A stretch of 52,321 nucleotides of DNA from a bacterium (GCA_004562915.1 SFQZ01000027.1:1-52321), one strand, 5' to 3'; shown: positions 34,804-44,236, numbered from the stretch's first letter. Numbers and translations: made by a program. Notes: generated by a model from the letters alone, not told the origin.

Positions 34804-35947
34804 TTTTATTCTCCTCCTCTGCTGTCTCTGTTTTTATCGATGTTATATGACGGTATATTCTCCGAAACGCTTCTTTCTCCCGCAGCTTTACAAACAGCGG
34901 ATTATCAAGAGCATCCCGGATACTTTTTCCAACAAACGCTTTATCTCTGGGGGCCTGTTCTCCCAAAGGCAATCGTTCGATCCAATCATTCAATCTGTCA
35001 AAGTAGCTATCTCCATGAAGTAAAGGAACGCCGTCCTTTAAAAGTGTACTTACACATTTTTCAAAGCAGCCGAGAGCCTTTAGTGCTTCTTCATTTTTTT
35101 CATTTACCATATATATCACTGCCATCTGATAATAAAATTGGGCTGCTGCATTTGGATGCAGCTGATCGATATGGTACAATGCAATGATTCCGGAAGTCCT
35201 CCGAATAGTTTCTTCACAGCGTTCATACTGATCTCCATATAAAGCCAGATCGAGAATCGCATTTGTGATCAGATTCAGTAAATGAAGATACATCGTAATC
35301 TGTGTATGACTTTTCGCGTCATCAAGTTTCCCTGCCATCTGATATGCCTGAATCAATAAGGCATCATTATTTGAAGATAGTCTGGTAGGATCAGAAACCG
35401 GCGCCAATGCTTCTATCACTTCATCGGTTTTACCAAGCTGAAGATTCAATGTTGCTTTTATTGATAAAGCATCCCCACATATCCCCATGTCACTGCATCT
35501 GTCCAGAATATGATCACACAATAAAACTGCTTCCTGTAAGATTTCTCTGCGTTCATTTTCATTTTCTACAAGCATAAAATGGTTCAAATACAAGACACAG
35601 ATTTGCAGTAACAAGGGATAGCAGGAATAATACTTATGAGTAAGAGAACGAACCTTTTTCATTGCTTCTGAAAAAGGAATCTTTGCAAAATCTTCTGAAA
35701 GCTCATTATAACAGCGCCTGATCTGTTCCCGTGACAGCTGCGCCTCATATCCCATCAATTGATCTATTGTCACCCCAAAAAAAGATGCCAGTTTCGGTAA
35801 AAGCAAAATGTCCGGTGTACTCTGCCTGTTCTCCCATTTGGAAACCGAAGCTTTGGTAACACCGATAAAATCTGCCAGCTCCTCCTGCGTAATCTTTCGC
35901 TCACGCCGCAATCGTACAATATTTTCTGATAAGTTCAGGACATTCAT
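34790..35947 (-). CDS. XRE family regulator with TPR-like C-terminal domain
   Basis: A 385-residue protein: an N-terminal Cro/CI helix-turn-helix (VRLRRERKITQEELADFIGV, TKASVSKWENRQSTPD) and a long all-helical region from about residue 75 resembling tetratricopeptide repeats, as in peptide-sensing regulators of the Rgg/PlcR type. Heads an operon with an ABC exporter, so it probably controls that exporter; whether it senses a peptide is inference. The frame reaches 35986, but GAGGGGGG precedes the ATG at 35947. Confidence 0.85.
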   Translation of the reverse strand: MNVLNLSENIVRLRRERKITQEELADFIGVTKASVSKWENRQSTPDILLLPKLASFFGVTIDQLMGYEAQLSREQIRRCYNELSEDFAKIPFSEAMKKVRSLTHKYYSCYPLLLQICVLYLNHFMLVENENERREILQEAVLLCDHILDRCSDMGICGDALSIKATLNLQLGKTDEVIEALAPVSDPTRLSSNNDALLIQAYQMAGKLDDAKSHTQITMYLHLLNLITNAILDLALYGDQYERCEETIRRTSGIIALYHIDQLHPNAAAQFYYQMAVIYMVNEKNEEALKALGCFEKCVSTLLKDGVPLLHGDSYFDRLNDWIERLPLGEQAPRDKAFVGKSIRDALDNPLFVKLREKEAFRRIYRHITSIKTETAEEENKNAEN

Positions 35948-36004
35948 CGTTGATCCCCCCTCATATACTTGCTTCATCTGAAACAAATTCTCTTTCTTAC
36001 CAAT

Positions 36005-36034
36005 ATTCTATCAGGACATTCGAAGACAATGCAA
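36005..36034 (-). promoter_or_regulatory. Promoter of the XRE-ABC operon
   Basis: On the minus strand TTGCAT (36029-36034) and TAGAAT (36005-36010) are 18 bp apart, about 60 bp before the regulator start. Confidence 0.55.
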
Positions 36035-36078
36035 GTGAAGCATACGATACTTTAGGAAATAATGTTAACCAATAAGAA

Positions 36079-36105
36079 ACCGGGGAGTAGTCTCCCCGGC
36101 TTTAT
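36079..36105 (-). terminator. Terminator after potCD
   Basis: GCCGGGGAG pairs with CTCCCCGG around ACTA, followed by TTTCTTATT on the minus strand, about 30 bp past the potCD stop. The U-tract is imperfect. Confidence 0.7.
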
Positions 36106-36131
36106 TGATACCATATGTTTTTTACACATTT

Positions 36132-38024
36132 TTAGCTTGCATTACTTGCCGCTATTTTCACCTTACTCCACAGATTACTGATGATTTTTCTGGTAGCTTC
36201 GTTATAAACAAAAACTTCATCCTTCTCATATCCGCTTCTGGGAATGTAAGCATTGATTTCTTCATAATCTCCGCCTTCGCCTGACAGTTCATCCATAACA
36301 TCCTGATTCGGAGAAGTATATCCCACATAACTGGAGTTGTCATATGCTCCGTCATAATCGGATACAAAATTGATAAACTCATGTGCCAGTTCTGGATTCT
36401 TGGCATTTTGAGGAATTACCATGGCATCAGACCACAGGTTTGTACCAGACTCAGGAAGGTAATAACCCATATCCTCATTTTCACTCATAACATATGCGGC
36501 ATCGCCAGAATAGATCAATCCCAGAGCCTTACGTCCCTGTGCCATATTATCAATAATCTCATCGGTGACGATCTCCGGTTCCATCGTCTGTACACATTGC
36601 ACAAGCCAATGATAAGCTTCTTGCAGTTCCTTTTCACTTTCTGTATTCATGGAATATCCAAGAGACTTCAGTGCCATCATAAAGCTATCCCGTTCGGAAT
36701 CGTAGAGATAAATATCGCCTTTATACTTTTCATCCAGGAAAATGGCAAAACCTTCTTTCTCCAGATCTTCCAGATTCACTTTTGTTTTGTCATACACGAT
36801 ACCCACGGTTCCCCAGAAGTACGGCACCGAATATTCATTTCCCGGATCATATGGCAGATTTAAAACGGATTCACACAGATTATCCATACAGTCCAGTCTG
36901 GAATAATCCAGTTTTTGCAGATATCCTTCATCGATCAGCCTCTGGATCATGTAGTCACTGGGAACAAGTATATCGTAAGATTCTCCATTTGCCACTTTAA
37001 TATACATCTGCTCATTAGAGTCAAAATTCTCCATCACGACAGTACATCCGGTCTCTTCCTCAAAATCACTGATGATATTTTCACCGGTATATTCTCCCCA
37101 GTTATAGACATGCAGCGTTTGTCCTTCGTATTTACGTGACAATCCACTTCCGCCCAGATTACAGAAGATCAGGATACCGATCAGAGCAACTGCTCCCACT
37201 GCCAGTGGTAAAAGTTTTTTACGTCCACTGATCTCTGCTTTTGTCTCACGCTTTGCTGCCAATACCGGTGCAATATTGATGATCAAAAGCACAATCGTAA
37301 TGATCACAACCACAAGTGTAGAAATAGCATTGATACTTGGATTGACACGCTTACTCATGGTATAAACCATAATACTGAGATTCTTCACACCACCGCCCGT
37401 CACAAAATAGGAGATGATAAAATCATCCACTGACATGGTAAATGCAATCAATGCACCGGATACGATTCCCGGTGTAATCTGCGGTACAATTACTTTTGTC
37501 AATGCCTGCCACGGCGTAGCCCCCAGATCCATAGCCGCATCTGCCAGATTAGGATCCAGTGATTTAATCTTCGGCATCACCGATAAAATTACATAAGGAA
37601 TACAAAAAGCAATATGCGCCAGCAGCATAGTCATAAATCCTTTTTCAACTTTAAAGGTGATAAACAACAGCATAAATCCGATTGCTGTAACAATCTCCGG
37701 ATTCATCATGGGCAGATTATCCACCTGTTCCATCAGATCACGAACAATTTTTTTCGATTTGCTGAGTCCGATGGCTGCAATTGTTCCTGCCACCGTAGAA
37801 ATCGCTGTTGCAATCAAAGCAATTGCAAATGTAACATACAGAGATTCCATCATATCCCTGGATTCCAGCATATGCCGATACCACCGCAGTGAAAATCCTG
37901 TAAAGCTGGTCAACGATTTTCCATCATTAAATGAAAAAATAATCATATACAGGATGGGAAGGTAAAAAAACACAATCATCAACAGCATCAGTATTTTTCC
38001 AAAAGTACGTTTGCTCTTTTTCAT
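36132..38024 (-). CDS. potCD: Spermidine/putrescine ABC transporter PotC-PotD fusion
   Basis: A 630-residue fusion of permease and substrate-binding protein. Residues about 1-265 are PotC with six helices and the coupling loop DLGATPWQALTKVIVPQITP. A helix at about 280-305 (LLPLAVGAVALIGILIFCNL) acts as membrane anchor. Residues about 310-630 are the external PotD domain (LHVYNWGEYTGENIISDFEE, ILVPSDYMIQRL, SDAMVIPQNAKNPELAHEFI). Tethered binding proteins of this type are known in Firmicutes. The ATG at 38024 follows AGGAGG; the upstream frame to 38063 overlaps potB and is not used. Confidence 0.93.
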   Translation of the reverse strand: MKKSKRTFGKILMLLMIVFFYLPILYMIIFSFNDGKSLTSFTGFSLRWYRHMLESRDMMESLYVTFAIALIATAISTVAGTIAAIGLSKSKKIVRDLMEQVDNLPMMNPEIVTAIGFMLLFITFKVEKGFMTMLLAHIAFCIPYVILSVMPKIKSLDPNLADAAMDLGATPWQALTKVIVPQITPGIVSGALIAFTMSVDDFIISYFVTGGGVKNLSIMVYTMSKRVNPSINAISTLVVVIITIVLLIINIAPVLAAKRETKAEISGRKKLLPLAVGAVALIGILIFCNLGGSGLSRKYEGQTLHVYNWGEYTGENIISDFEEETGCTVVMENFDSNEQMYIKVANGESYDILVPSDYMIQRLIDEGYLQKLDYSRLDCMDNLCESVLNLPYDPGNEYSVPYFWGTVGIVYDKTKVNLEDLEKEGFAIFLDEKYKGDIYLYDSERDSFMMALKSLGYSMNTESEKELQEAYHWLVQCVQTMEPEIVTDEIIDNMAQGRKALGLIYSGDAAYVMSENEDMGYYLPESGTNLWSDAMVIPQNAKNPELAHEFINFVSDYDGAYDNSSYVGYTSPNQDVMDELSGEGGDYEEINAYIPRSGYEKDEVFVYNEATRKIISNLWSKVKIAASNAS

Positions 38025-38028
38025 TTTC

Positions 38029-38865
38029 TTACTCCTCCTTTCCACCCTGATTACGAATTTCAATTTTTCGCACTGTCATCATCAGAAGCATCATGATCAC
38101 TGCCATGATCATGGAAATAGCACTTCCGAAATTCCATTCTCCAACAGTAATAAACTGATTTTCTATCATATTACCGATCAGGAAATATTTTCCTCCTCCA
38201 AGAAGTTTTGGAATATAGAAAGAGCTGACGGCCGGCAGAAATACCAGTGTTATTCCGTTGATCACTCCCGGAAGGGAAAGCGGAAATGTTACTCTCCAGA
38301 ATGCCTGCAACGGATTTGCACCAAGATCCGCACTGGCATCCAAAAGAGAATGATCCATCTTACAAAGGGAAGTATTGATCTGCAGAATCATAAACGGAAG
38401 GAAATTGTAAACCATACCAAGAAGAACCGCTCCTTCTGTGTAGAGAAGTTCGCTTCCGCTATATCCAAACAGACTGAAAATTCTTTGGATCAATCCTCCT
38501 TCACTGAGCAGACCGATCCATGCATAGGTTCTTACCAACATATTGATCCACATGGGAATCGTAATGCAAAGCACCAGGATGTTCTGTACTTTCTCCTGGC
38601 TTCTGGCAATAAAAAACGCAACCGGATAGCCAATCAACAGGCAGATAATCGTTGTCTTTACAGCTATCCAGAGAGAACGCCAGAGTATGATCAAAAAGTC
38701 AGGGTCGGTAAAAAATCTGACATAATGATCCAGTGTCAGGGTAAAGGAAATGATGGTATTTCCCGGTTCTGTAACAGAATACAGTGCAATCAGAACCATA
38801 GGAAGAATCAGCATCATAACCGCCCATGCAATATAAGGAACCGCAAGCTGAGAAAACTTTTTCAT
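38029..38865 (-). CDS. potB: Spermidine/putrescine ABC transporter permease PotB
   Basis: A 278-residue membrane protein with six helices and the coupling motif DLGANPLQAFWRVTFPLSLP. Pairs with the PotC half of the next gene. Its ATG shares one base with the potA stop (TGATG), and potCD starts 4 bp after its own stop, so expression is tightly coupled. Confidence 0.93.
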   Translation of the reverse strand: MKKFSQLAVPYIAWAVMMLILPMVLIALYSVTEPGNTIISFTLTLDHYVRFFTDPDFLIILWRSLWIAVKTTIICLLIGYPVAFFIARSQEKVQNILVLCITIPMWINMLVRTYAWIGLLSEGGLIQRIFSLFGYSGSELLYTEGAVLLGMVYNFLPFMILQINTSLCKMDHSLLDASADLGANPLQAFWRVTFPLSLPGVINGITLVFLPAVSSFYIPKLLGGGKYFLIGNMIENQFITVGEWNFGSAISMIMAVIMMLLMMTVRKIEIRNQGGKEE

Positions 38866-40442
38866 CAGAACTCCATCCTCGACATTACGTGAATATCTTC
38901 CGGGAAGAATGTCAGTCCGACCTCCTGACCTACCTCCGAATAATCTGTAGTGTGTATCTTAAATTCCCGTCCTGTAGTGGAGAAGGTTACCTGATATACT
39001 CCTTCTTTCACTTCTTCAGGCTCAAAATCGTAATCTACATTGATATCTACACTCTGCTCTTCATCACTCAGTTTCCAGCCCTGTGCATTAGCCCATGTCT
39101 TCAGATCCGTATCCAGTGCCTGAGATTCCTGAATCTCATCCACTGTCTTCAGGAAATTAAAGGCCATTACCGCTTCATTTGCCTTTTCATTTTTTACGAA
39201 AGGCTGATTAACTACAAAGATCCTACGTTCAATACTTGTTCCATTGGAAGTTGCAAACGTAACCGGATATTCTCCTTCTTCTTCTCTCAGATCATACTCA
39301 ACCCTGGCAATAGAGATATAATCATCGCTTTCCGGATCCCATGCCTGTGCATTGGAACGGGCGATGATCTCTTTATCATCCAGATCTTTTACATCCTCCA
39401 GATCCACATAGAAATTGTTGGCACTGATCTTCTCTCTGCCGTCTTCACTGGTCACATCCTGATTTTTGATCACCTGCATATTAACAGTAACGCCGGTTCC
39501 CGGAACCGTCTCCACCATGATCTCATAGTGAACACCCTTAAACAGTACACTGACTACTTCACCGGTCATCTTTCCGTCCTTCACATCCACGATGTCAATG
39601 TCTTCCGGACGAATCACCACATCTACAGGCTCATTCTCCTTAAATCCGTAGTCCACACAGTCAAATGTGATATCATCAAAACGTACCTTGTAATCCTCCA
39701 ACATCGTACCGGGAAGAATATTACTTTCACCAATGAAATTGGCCACATATCGGTTGGAAGGCTCATTATACACCTCCTGCGGTGTACCGATCTGCTGAAT
39801 CTCACCGTTTTTCATGACCACAATCTTGTCTGACATGGTAAGCGCTTCTTCCTGATCATGGGTTACAAAAATAAAAGTAATACCGACCTCCTGCTGAATT
39901 CTTTTCAGCTCATACTGCATTTCTTTTCTAAGCTTCAAATCCAGCGCGGCCAGCGGCTCGTCGAGCAACAGCACTTTTGGTTCATTGACCAGCGCTCTCG
40001 CAATGGCCACACGCTGCTGCTGTCCACCTGATAAAAGTGTTGTATTCTTCTTCTCAAATCCCTCAAGACCGATCAGTTTCAACATTTTCATTACTTTCTG
40101 ATCAATGATATCCTTACTCATCTTTTTGATCTTCAGTCCGAATGCTATATTCTCATATACATTCAAATGGGGAAATAAGGCATATTTCTGAAAGACTGTA
40201 TTTAACTCTCTCTGATATGCCGGCTTCTGGCTGATCTCTTCTCCATCAAAGATCACTTTTCCCTCATCTGCGTCCAAAAATCCTCCAAGAATCCTCAAAA
40301 GCGTTGTTTTTCCGCATCCGCTTGGACCAAGTAAAGTAACAAATTCATTTTCATAGATATCCAGATTGACTCCTTTCAGGACGATCTGGCCGTCAAAGCT
40401 TTTTACAATATTTCGAAACTCGATCAGTTTCTTTTTTTCCAT
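38865..40442 (-). CDS. potA: Spermidine/putrescine ABC transporter ATPase PotA with Ig-like insert
   Basis: A 525-residue ATPase, about 160 residues longer than usual PotA. Residues 1-240 are a normal ABC domain (Walker A GPSGCGKTTLLR, signature LLSGGQQQRVAIARAL, Walker B VLLLDEPLAALD, H-loop FVTHDQEEAL). The C-terminal TOBE region begins at about 245 (VVIRPEDIDIVDV) and is interrupted from about 337 to 500 by two tandem modules, each with a NAQ(A/G)W motif, a Glu-Gly-x-Tyr-x-V-T-F strand and a hydrophobic end, resembling bacterial surface Ig-like repeats. The TOBE fold resumes at EVGLTFFPEDIHVM. The insert is in the cytoplasm by position, where such repeats are unusual. Confidence 0.9.
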   Translation of the reverse strand: MEKKKLIEFRNIVKSFDGQIVLKGVNLDIYENEFVTLLGPSGCGKTTLLRILGGFLDADEGKVIFDGEEISQKPAYQRELNTVFQKYALFPHLNVYENIAFGLKIKKMSKDIIDQKVMKMLKLIGLEGFEKKNTTLLSGGQQQRVAIARALVNEPKVLLLDEPLAALDLKLRKEMQYELKRIQQEVGITFIFVTHDQEEALTMSDKIVVMKNGEIQQIGTPQEVYNEPSNRYVANFIGESNILPGTMLEDYKVRFDDITFDCVDYGFKENEPVDVVIRPEDIDIVDVKDGKMTGEVVSVLFKGVHYEIMVETVPGTGVTVNMQVIKNQDVTSEDGREKISANNFYVDLEDVKDLDDKEIIARSNAQAWDPESDDYISIARVEYDLREEEGEYPVTFATSNGTSIERRIFVVNQPFVKNEKANEAVMAFNFLKTVDEIQESQALDTDLKTWANAQGWKLSDEEQSVDINVDYDFEPEEVKEGVYQVTFSTTGREFKIHTTDYSEVGQEVGLTFFPEDIHVMSRMEF

Positions 40443-40457
40443 CTCACCTTCTCCTTC

Positions 40458-40991
40458 CTAGAACATAGGGGGTGTGGTAATCCACAGAATCTTTGCATCA
40501 CTGCTTCCGTTATTGTACAGATAATGTCCCCTGGTTCCATCCATATAGAAAGTCTCCTGTGCTTTCAAACGATATCTCTGGTTCCCTCTGACCAGAGTCA
40601 CAGTACCTTTCAAAACATAACCAAATTCCTCTCCCTGATGAGCGGATAATTCATGACTCTTTTTATGGGGGTGAAGTGTCAGCAAAATCGGTTCCATTTT
40701 GTTTTTCTGCGCATTGGGAATGACCCATTCAATCTTATAGTCTTCCTGCTCATCCTCAAAAAAATCCTGCGTAGAAAACACAATCTGCTTTTCTTCTTCC
40801 TCATGAAAGAACTCCGACAAATTTGTTCCAAGAGCTTCCAGAATATCCTCCAGCGTTGCTATACTGGGAGCGGTCAGATTTCTCTCTACCTGAGATAAAA
40901 ATCCCTTTGTCAGTTCACTCCTCGAAGCCAGATCTCCCAGCGTCAGATCATTTTGAAGACGCAGCTCTTTCAGCTTCTTACCGATATCCAA
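40458..40991 (-). CDS. XRE-cupin regulator of the polyamine operon
   Basis: A 177-residue regulator: helix-turn-helix (LKELRLQNDLTLGDLASRSE, GFLSQVERN) and a C-terminal cupin (GEEFGYVLKGTVTLV, AQETFYMDGTRGHYLYN), the PuuR/PotR layout. It begins with TTG, with GGGAGG seven bases ahead; no other start fits the family N terminus. First gene of the operon, 15 bp before potA, so it probably represses polyamine uptake in response to polyamines. Confidence 0.9.
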   Translation of the reverse strand: MDIGKKLKELRLQNDLTLGDLASRSELTKGFLSQVERNLTAPSIATLEDILEALGTNLSEFFHEEEEKQIVFSTQDFFEDEQEDYKIEWVIPNAQKNKMEPILLTLHPHKKSHELSAHQGEEFGYVLKGTVTLVRGNQRYRLKAQETFYMDGTRGHYLYNNGSSDAKILWITTPPMF

Positions 40992-41049
40992 AATTACACC
41001 TCCCGTTTTGTAATACTATACTTTTTTTTAAAAGATAGCGAACAAGTAC

Positions 41050-41077
41050 ATTATACACAGATATACAGATAATGCAA
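41050..41077 (-). promoter_or_regulatory. pot operon promoter
   Basis: On the minus strand TTGCAT (41072-41077) and TATAAT (41050-41055) are 16 bp apart, about 60 bp before the TTG start of the regulator. The rest of 40992-41304 holds no gene; see the long inverted repeat. Confidence 0.6.
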
Positions 41078-41121
41078 TAGGTTTGTATAAATTGGTGGTC
41101 ATAAATATTGAAAAGTATTGA

Positions 41122-41205
41122 AGCGGATAAAATCCAGTCCTTCTTACCTATGTCAGGCTCGCTTTCCCCAATGACATTGGTAAGAAGGACTGGATTTTAT
41201 CCGCT
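41122..41205. repeat. Long near-perfect inverted repeat
   Basis: The arms 41122-41148 and 41179-41205 are 27-bp perfect reverse complements, beginning AGCGGATAAAATCC and ending GGATTTTATCCGCT. After one T-T mismatch the stem goes on for six pairs (ATGTCA/TGACAT), leaving a 16-base loop: 33 pairs in 84 bases. No strong U-tract follows on either side. It lies between the NhaC gene's stop and the pot promoter. Longer than an ordinary terminator; could be a terminator, a REP/MITE-like element or a structured RNA. Confidence 0.85.
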
Positions 41206-41304
41206 CATTTACTTTATCTAATTTGCGAAACCAATTTTGTATGGTTTGACCGGTTTTCTCACGATACAAAATGAGATAACAATAACACTGATTTATCAAT
41301 ATTA

Positions 41305-42609
41305 TTATTTTTCAGTTTTTAAAAATATAAATATCAGAGAACTGACCAGAAGGAGTCCCGGATAGAAGAGTTTCGGAATCACATCGAATGCCGACAGTTC
41401 ATAACCCATCTCATGTACTGCAGACAGGGCAACCAGCATCTGTGCACCGTAAGGGATCACTCCCTGGAAAATACAGGAGAAAGTATCCAGTATGGAGGCT
41501 GTCTTTCTCGGTGTTACTCCGTACTCTTTGGCCATCTCTGCGGCAATAGGATTTGCCATAACGATAGCGACTGTATTATTGGCTGTGGCAACATCCATAA
41601 CACCCACCAGAAGTCCGATTCCGAGCTGTCCGCCTTTTTTCCCTTTAAATACTTTTTTTACCGCCAAAAGCAGTGCTTCAAAACCGCCATACTCCCGGAT
41701 CAGAGCACACATTGCTGAAACAAGAATGGCAACCATACCGGTTTCGAACATTCCTGCTGCGCCGGACCCCATACTGCCCAGCAGATCTACCAGTGTGATC
41801 TGACCGGTCACCAGCATAATAAAAGAACCTGATACGATTCCCACCAAAAGTACGATAAATACATTGATACCGGCAATACCGCCAATCAGAACCAATATAT
41901 ACGGAATGATCTGTATCAGATTATACTCATGAGTCACTGCTCCCTCAAGATCCGTATTTAATGAGAGGACCAGAATCAGTACCAGCGCCGCCAATGCTGC
42001 CGGCAGAGCAATTCCAAAATTTTCCCGAAATTTATCTTTCATGGCGCAGCCCTGTCCGTTGCATGCTGCGATCGTAGTATCGGAAATAAAAGACAGATTA
42101 TCTCCAAACATAGCTCCACCCATCACAGAAGCCACACACAGCGGCAGACTGAATCCGGACGCCGCTGAAACCGCCGCCGCAATCGGTGTGATCAACGTAA
42201 TCGTTCCTACAGAAGTTCCCATAGCTGTGGATACGAAACAGGCTACAATAAATAATACTGCAACCGCAAATTTAGCAGGAATCAGCGACAGCATAAAATA
42301 AGCAACACTTTCCGCACTGCTTCTTCCCACCACTCCTACAAAAGTTCCGGCTGTCATAAAAATCAGAAGCATAGTGATAATATTCTTATCCGCCATGCCC
42401 TGTGCCATGATTTCCAGTTTATCATCAAATTTTACTTTCCTGTTCTGAAGACATGCTACCAGAATTGCTGCAAGAAAAGCAATCACGATCGGGATATTAT
42501 AAAATCCCATCGGAATCTTCATCACATATTCAAATACAATTCCCAGTCCCAGATACAGAACAAGAAATACACCAATTGGCAGTAATGCCCAGAGATTACT
42601 CTTTTTCAT
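41305..42609 (-). CDS. NhaC-type Na+/H+ antiporter family protein
   Basis: A 434-residue membrane protein with about eleven to twelve helices. Family segments include STAMGTSVGTITLITPIAAA, VMGGAMFGDNLSFISDTTIA and MDVATANNTVAIVMANPIA. Members exchange sodium for protons, sometimes coupled to organic acids or amino acids. No linked enzyme gives a clue. Single-gene unit; no promoter was identified with confidence. Confidence 0.88.
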   Translation of the reverse strand: MKKSNLWALLPIGVFLVLYLGLGIVFEYVMKIPMGFYNIPIVIAFLAAILVACLQNRKVKFDDKLEIMAQGMADKNIITMLLIFMTAGTFVGVVGRSSAESVAYFMLSLIPAKFAVAVLFIVACFVSTAMGTSVGTITLITPIAAAVSAASGFSLPLCVASVMGGAMFGDNLSFISDTTIAACNGQGCAMKDKFRENFGIALPAALAALVLILVLSLNTDLEGAVTHEYNLIQIIPYILVLIGGIAGINVFIVLLVGIVSGSFIMLVTGQITLVDLLGSMGSGAAGMFETGMVAILVSAMCALIREYGGFEALLLAVKKVFKGKKGGQLGIGLLVGVMDVATANNTVAIVMANPIAAEMAKEYGVTPRKTASILDTFSCIFQGVIPYGAQMLVALSAVHEMGYELSAFDVIPKLFYPGLLLVSSLIFIFLKTEK

Positions 42610-42681
42610 AGCTGTACCTCACATTTTTCTACTTGTTTTTTATATTTCTCGTGTATCAATCACGTGTATCTTACTATTGTA

Positions 42682-42990
42682 CTAGACAGCTATATAAAAG
42701 TAAAGTTTATTCGTTATTTCTTCATACCCAATGTCTGCAGTGGTGTAAAAGCTTGCCAGTGTCTGATTCAGATTGTTTGACAGATTGGACAGCGCCACAA
42801 CCGGACCAAAAGAACCCATCATCGCAATTGTAGTAATCAACATCGTATCATAGCTCACATTTCCGTTTTGATAACTCCAGAGCATAAAAAATAGCATTCC
42901 GAAGGCAAACAGCAGGATGAACAGATTAGTAAGAGATCCCTGGGCAGCTTCCTGATGGTTCAGTTTTTTCTGCATCCTCCCCAGCCTTTT
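42682..42990 (-). pseudogene. ABC exporter (CydC-like) membrane-domain fragment
   Basis: From about RMQKKLNHQEAAQG the translation matches the last two helices of an ABC exporter membrane domain (LLFAFGMLFFMLWSY, then SSFGPVVAL-like GSFGPVVALSNLSNNLNQTL), typical of thiol-reductant CydC-like exporters. The next expected element (GERVLxLL and the ATPase domain) is absent; a short unrelated tail ends at 42682. Both ends are lost. Confidence 0.7.
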
Positions 42991-43165
42991 TAATATCCAT
43001 AATGACGATATCCGGCTGCAGCATATCGATTTTTGCCAGTGCTTCCATCCCGTCGGCTGCTTCACCTACCACCTCACAATTATGTGCTTCCCAGTCAAAC
43101 AAACGTTTAAACCCTTCCCGAATCATAATTTCATCATCTACCAAAAGTACATGCAGCTTTTTCAT
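42985..43165 (-). pseudogene. Response regulator receiver fragment
   Basis: Starts with an intact ATG (43165, overlapping the kinase stop as ATGA) and encodes the first half of a YesN-type receiver (KLHVLLVDDEIMIREGFKRL, QPDIVIMDI). It breaks just after the phospho-acceptor Asp at MDIK; the sequence then becomes, in another frame, the ABC exporter fragment. The open frame runs on to 42926 with no meaning. Output domain missing. Confidence 0.8.
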
Positions 43166-43582
43166 CTCATCTCCTCCTTTAATGGCAACAGCAAATGTGC
43201 TGTCACACCGCCCGCGGTATTTTCCGTATACCATAGACCGAATTTCCGTCCGCATAGCATCTTTATACGCTTTTGCACATTTAAAATACCGATACTGTTT
43301 CCTCCCAGTCTTAGGTTCTGTTTTGCATAATTCATTAGCATTTGATTGATCATTTCTTTCTTACCCTCAGCAAATCCACTTCTCGTGTCACAGACACAGA
43401 TTTCCAAATGCTCATCGGCTGTTTTCTGTGCAAAAATGTGTACTTTCCCCTGATACCCTCTGTTTTTCAGTCCATGCAAAAGGCTGTTTTCCACGATAGG
43501 CTGTAAAATGAAATTGGGTACCTGCATGCCTCCCAGATCCGGGTCAATATCATATTCAAACTGCAGTTTGGGGTAACGATAG
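43162..43582 (-). pseudogene. Sensor histidine kinase ATPase-domain fragment (YesM-like)
   Basis: Residues from YRYPKLQFEYDIDPDL onward match the C-terminal ATP-binding domain of a YesM/LytS-type kinase: N-box PNFILQPIVENSLLHGLKN and final SIGILNVQKRIKMLCG. The usual DxGxG motif reads DTRSGF, so even this part is altered. The sensor, HAMP and His-containing parts are missing; upstream the sequence becomes part of a different membrane sensor at about 43582. Confidence 0.75.
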
Positions 43583-44186
43583 CACATCAGTCCCATACCA
43601 CTGATGAGCCAGGTGGGATTTACTGTCTGCAGCAGAGAAACCCCTACCTCGATCACAAGCGCCGCACCGATGCAAATTTCTTTTTTGTGTCAATCTGCTT
43701 CCAGCTTCGAACCATAAGCCACATGCACAAAAACAGATAAAATGCCATACTCACATAGCATACACTGGCATGGATGCCATCGGTATAATTTCCTTTGGTT
43801 GTTACCGCATAGTGCACCGGAAGCAGCAATACCCCCAGCTGGGCAATGAGCAGATACAACCGCGCTGCTTTATCCAGCTGCCTGGGCTGTCCCGTTTCTT
43901 CTTCCACCAATACTGCAATATATTGATAGAACAGGTATACAATAAGTACCATCGTACCTATAAAAAAGCGGTGCAAAATATCATTCAGCAGAATCGGTAC
44001 AGTACTCAGATGATTCACTGTATAGATCGTAGCCGCATCAAATAACAAATGTACCATCATGGCAATCAGCAGGACAGAGAAAACCTCATGCAGCAGAGTG
44101 GTCCTCCACTCTGCTGAAAAATAAATATATGCCACAAAGGCTAAAACGAAAAATAACGCTATTTCCATTCGCAACATGTCTTTCAC
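43583..44186 (-). pseudogene. Membrane sensor N-terminal fragment (hybrid kinase or GGDEF protein)
   Basis: A 5' remnant with five to six hydrophobic helices (IALFFVLAFVAYIYF, LHEVFSVLLIAMMVHLLF, YVSMAFYLFLCMWLMV) like the membrane part of clostridial hybrid kinases or diguanylate cyclases. The 177-residue frame ends at 43653 through a slip in the A-run complementary to 43681-43686; in the next frame the expected last helix follows (ICIGAALVIEVGVSLLQTV, SGMGLM) before joining the kinase fragment. Output domain lost. Confidence 0.7.
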
Positions 44187-44236
44187 CTCTTAACTTTATT
44201 ATACGGATTCTTCCTGCTGAATCATAGTCAATAATT

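Noticed and set aside
40992..41304. Ordinary terminator for the long inverted repeat
   Set aside because: Not fully rejected, but its length and the lack of a U-tract on both sides argue against a simple terminator; kept as a repeat.
42682..44186. A novel composite signalling protein
   Set aside because: Frames shift between parts and key domains are cut in half, which fits decay better than a working fusion.
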